From assembly GCF_001650635.1 (NCBI RefSeq), contig NZ_LWQU01000095.1, forward strand, positions 1 through 58,650: DNA of 58,650 nt, written 5' to 3'. Of this stretch, positions 57,634-58,650 are shown piece by piece; position 1 is the first letter of the stretch; every line of letters begins with the position of its first letter. A program made the translations under genes and the position numbers. The stretch is from Magnetospirillum moscoviense. Lineage in GTDB: Bacteria; Pseudomonadota; Alphaproteobacteria; Rhodospirillales; Magnetospirillaceae. The notes under the pieces are model-generated. The model saw only the letters and a program-made list of their open reading frames with translations, did not search any database and was not told the origin of the DNA.

Positions 57634-58485
57634 ATGGTAGCGGCCTTGAGCGTGGCAGAAAATGGGGTTCGGCGCTTTGCGCTGCCCGTTCTGGCACGCC
57701 TTGCCGTCGTGCTGACCCTGATGATGGGCCTTTCGGCCTGCGCCATTCCCCCCGCCATCAGCATCGCCAGCCTGGCCGCCGACGGCGTTCTGTTGGCCGC
57801 CACCGGCAAAAGCAAGACCGACCACGGCTTGTCGCTGGCCACCGGCAGGGATTGCGCCACCTTCCGTATCTTCGACGACCAGAATGTCTGCCAAGACGAC
57901 GTCGTCGCCCAGATCGAGCCGATGCCGGCCGAGGTCGAGCGCGAGCTCGATCGTCTGCGCTCGCCGTCGGTGGCGACCGCCCCGCCGCCGCGTGTCGCTC
58001 TGGCGACGGCGTTCGCCGGAACCTCGGGCGTTACCGTCGCCCAACTGACCATGCCGCGTCATCTGTCGTCCGCCGATGTGCGGGGGGCGCAAAGCCGCGC
58101 GCCGTCGCCGGTGCCGGTCGCCGTCGCGGTGGCCAGTCCCGGTCCCTTCAAGGTGGCTCTGGTGGCGCCGCCGAAATCGACGGTGCTGCAGCGGGCCGGC
58201 TACAAAAGCGGGCGCGCCATCGCCGCCAATGCCGGCGCCAGGTTCAAGGCCGCCAAGCTCACCAAGAAGGTCGCCACCGTTGGTCCGTCGCGCAAGGCCG
58301 GCAAGAAGGTGGCGTCATTGGCGAACGGAACGGCCAAAGGCGGCGTGAGCGTCGCCAAGGGCCTGGCCCGGAAGGTTTCGGCGCTGGCGCCGAATCGTGG
58401 CGCCGCTCCGCCGCCATTGCCGCCGGTGTCGCGTAAGGTGTCGTCGGCCCAGACCGGTCATGCGGTCCAATTGGCGATGCGCTGA
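57634..58485 (+). CDS. Lipoprotein with basic Ala/Lys-rich tail
   Basis: 283 residues. Lipoprotein-type N-terminus (VVLTLMMGLSACA, Cys near 36, preceded by an Arg-containing n-region), a short conserved-looking domain (about 60-110) with two Cys (GRDCATFRIF, NVCQDDVV), then a Pro/Ala/Val-rich linker and a Lys/Ala tail (AAKLTKKVA, KAGKKVAS, VAKGLARKVS). Unusual for a lipoprotein; the tail could bind polyanions such as teichuronic-like polymers or nucleic acid, or be disordered. No named family. Good ribosome site GAGGGGG. Confidence 0.7.
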   Translation: MVAALSVAENGVRRFALPVLARLAVVLTLMMGLSACAIPPAISIASLAADGVLLAATGKSKTDHGLSLATGRDCATFRIFDDQNVCQDDVVAQIEPMPAEVERELDRLRSPSVATAPPPRVALATAFAGTSGVTVAQLTMPRHLSSADVRGAQSRAPSPVPVAVAVASPGPFKVALVAPPKSTVLQRAGYKSGRAIAANAGARFKAAKLTKKVATVGPSRKAGKKVASLANGTAKGGVSVAKGLARKVSALAPNRGAAPPPLPPVSRKVSSAQTGHAVQLAMR

Positions 58486-58508
58486 CCGCTTTTTTCGAGA
58501 AGCCCTAG

Positions 58509-58650
58509 CAGCCTGTCGGACTTAACCTGACGCCGGGGACATGGCAGAATCGTGGGCACAACAGATCGCCCGCTGATGGATATCCCCCGGCATGAGCAAC
58601 TTCCGCCAGATTGACCGCGACACCGGCTTCTTATTGCCGCCGTCCATTGA
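58509..58650 (+). mobile_element. Left end of an IS1182-type insertion sequence (partial)
   Basis: The IS left end is placed at cagcctgtcggactta, directly after CTAG (58505-58508), a palindromic tetramer that may be the target. A transposase gene starts 83 bases later and runs off the window. Only one end is visible, so terminal repeats and duplication cannot be confirmed. Confidence 0.6.
58592..58650 (+). CDS. IS1182-family transposase (partial, N-terminus)
   Basis: ATG followed by SNFRQIDRDTGFLLPPSI, cut by the window end. The pattern FR.IDR.T.FLLPPS.D is how IS1182-type DDE transposases begin. 19 codons are visible. It would cut and paste the element through its DDE domain, which lies outside the window. 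Confidence 0.75.
   Translation, partial: MSNFRQIDRDTGFLLPPSI

Overview
The window looks like chromosome of a high-GC alphaproteobacterium of the Rhodospirillales, closest in gene content to Magnetospirillum-type freshwater spirilla. This rests on gene content: divergent purMN beside a DUF2066/PerM/Hda-type operon, an alphaproteobacterial ctaCDGE oxidase operon, flavocytochrome c sulfide dehydrogenase, a cytoplasmic SoeABC-type sulfite dehydrogenase, and many sensor kinases and c-di-GMP proteins. The species cannot be fixed from the sequence alone. No rRNA, tRNA or CRISPR array was seen.

Layout. 1-1230: a scarred edge with a bacteriohemerythrin gene, AT-rich by eye, coupled to a truncated GAF-domain gene. 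The truncation coincides with one end of a small element bounded by inverted repeats. 1230-9141: purine synthesis (purN, purM; purM appears to use an ATT start), then DUF2066, PerM, Hda-like and SDR genes in overlapping order, a CtpA-type protease and small proteins. 9138-12859: aa3-type cytochrome c oxidase operon ctaC-ctaD-ctaG-ctaE, without ctaB. 13038-18410: rhodanese, MASE1 histidine kinase, sulfide dehydrogenase fccAB, then a diheme cytochrome c with a tetraheme NapC/NirT-type quinol dehydrogenase. 18463-26189: TauE/SafE permease, an OmpR/EnvZ-type pair, a small lipoprotein, a cytochrome c, a large sensor kinase and an EAL-CBS-GGDEF protein.

26345-32855: a GAF-PP2C-HATPase regulator overlaps a STAS-domain gene that leads directly into an MlaE-MlaF-MlaD lipid transporter, an auxiliary lipoprotein and an RNA methyltransferase. 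32947-36618: a probable polysaccharide O-acetylation cassette (two SGNH hydrolases, MBOAT acyltransferase, a small membrane protein). 36632-36909: a 278-bp nested-hairpin palindromic element between convergent genes. 36921-40319: minor components of a Tad/Flp pilus locus. 40323-42947: a peptidoglycan-binding-type protein overlapping a Sel1-repeat protein whose signal peptide is out of frame and whose body is a 927-bp internal duplication.

43177-47810: soeABC. 47904-58485: M48 peptidase, MscS channel, XRE regulator, RluA-type pseudouridine synthase, SPOR lipoprotein, TPR-methyltransferase, two tandem YkgJ-type Cys-cluster proteins, rnd, aspS and a lipoprotein with a basic tail. The right edge enters an IS1182-type insertion sequence.

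Together fccAB, soeABC, rhodanese, the TauE/SafE permease and the aa3 oxidase suggest sulfide and sulfite used as electron donors, with electrons passing through c-type cytochromes or quinone to oxygen. The multiheme pair at 17119-18410 has no partner enzyme here and its role is open.
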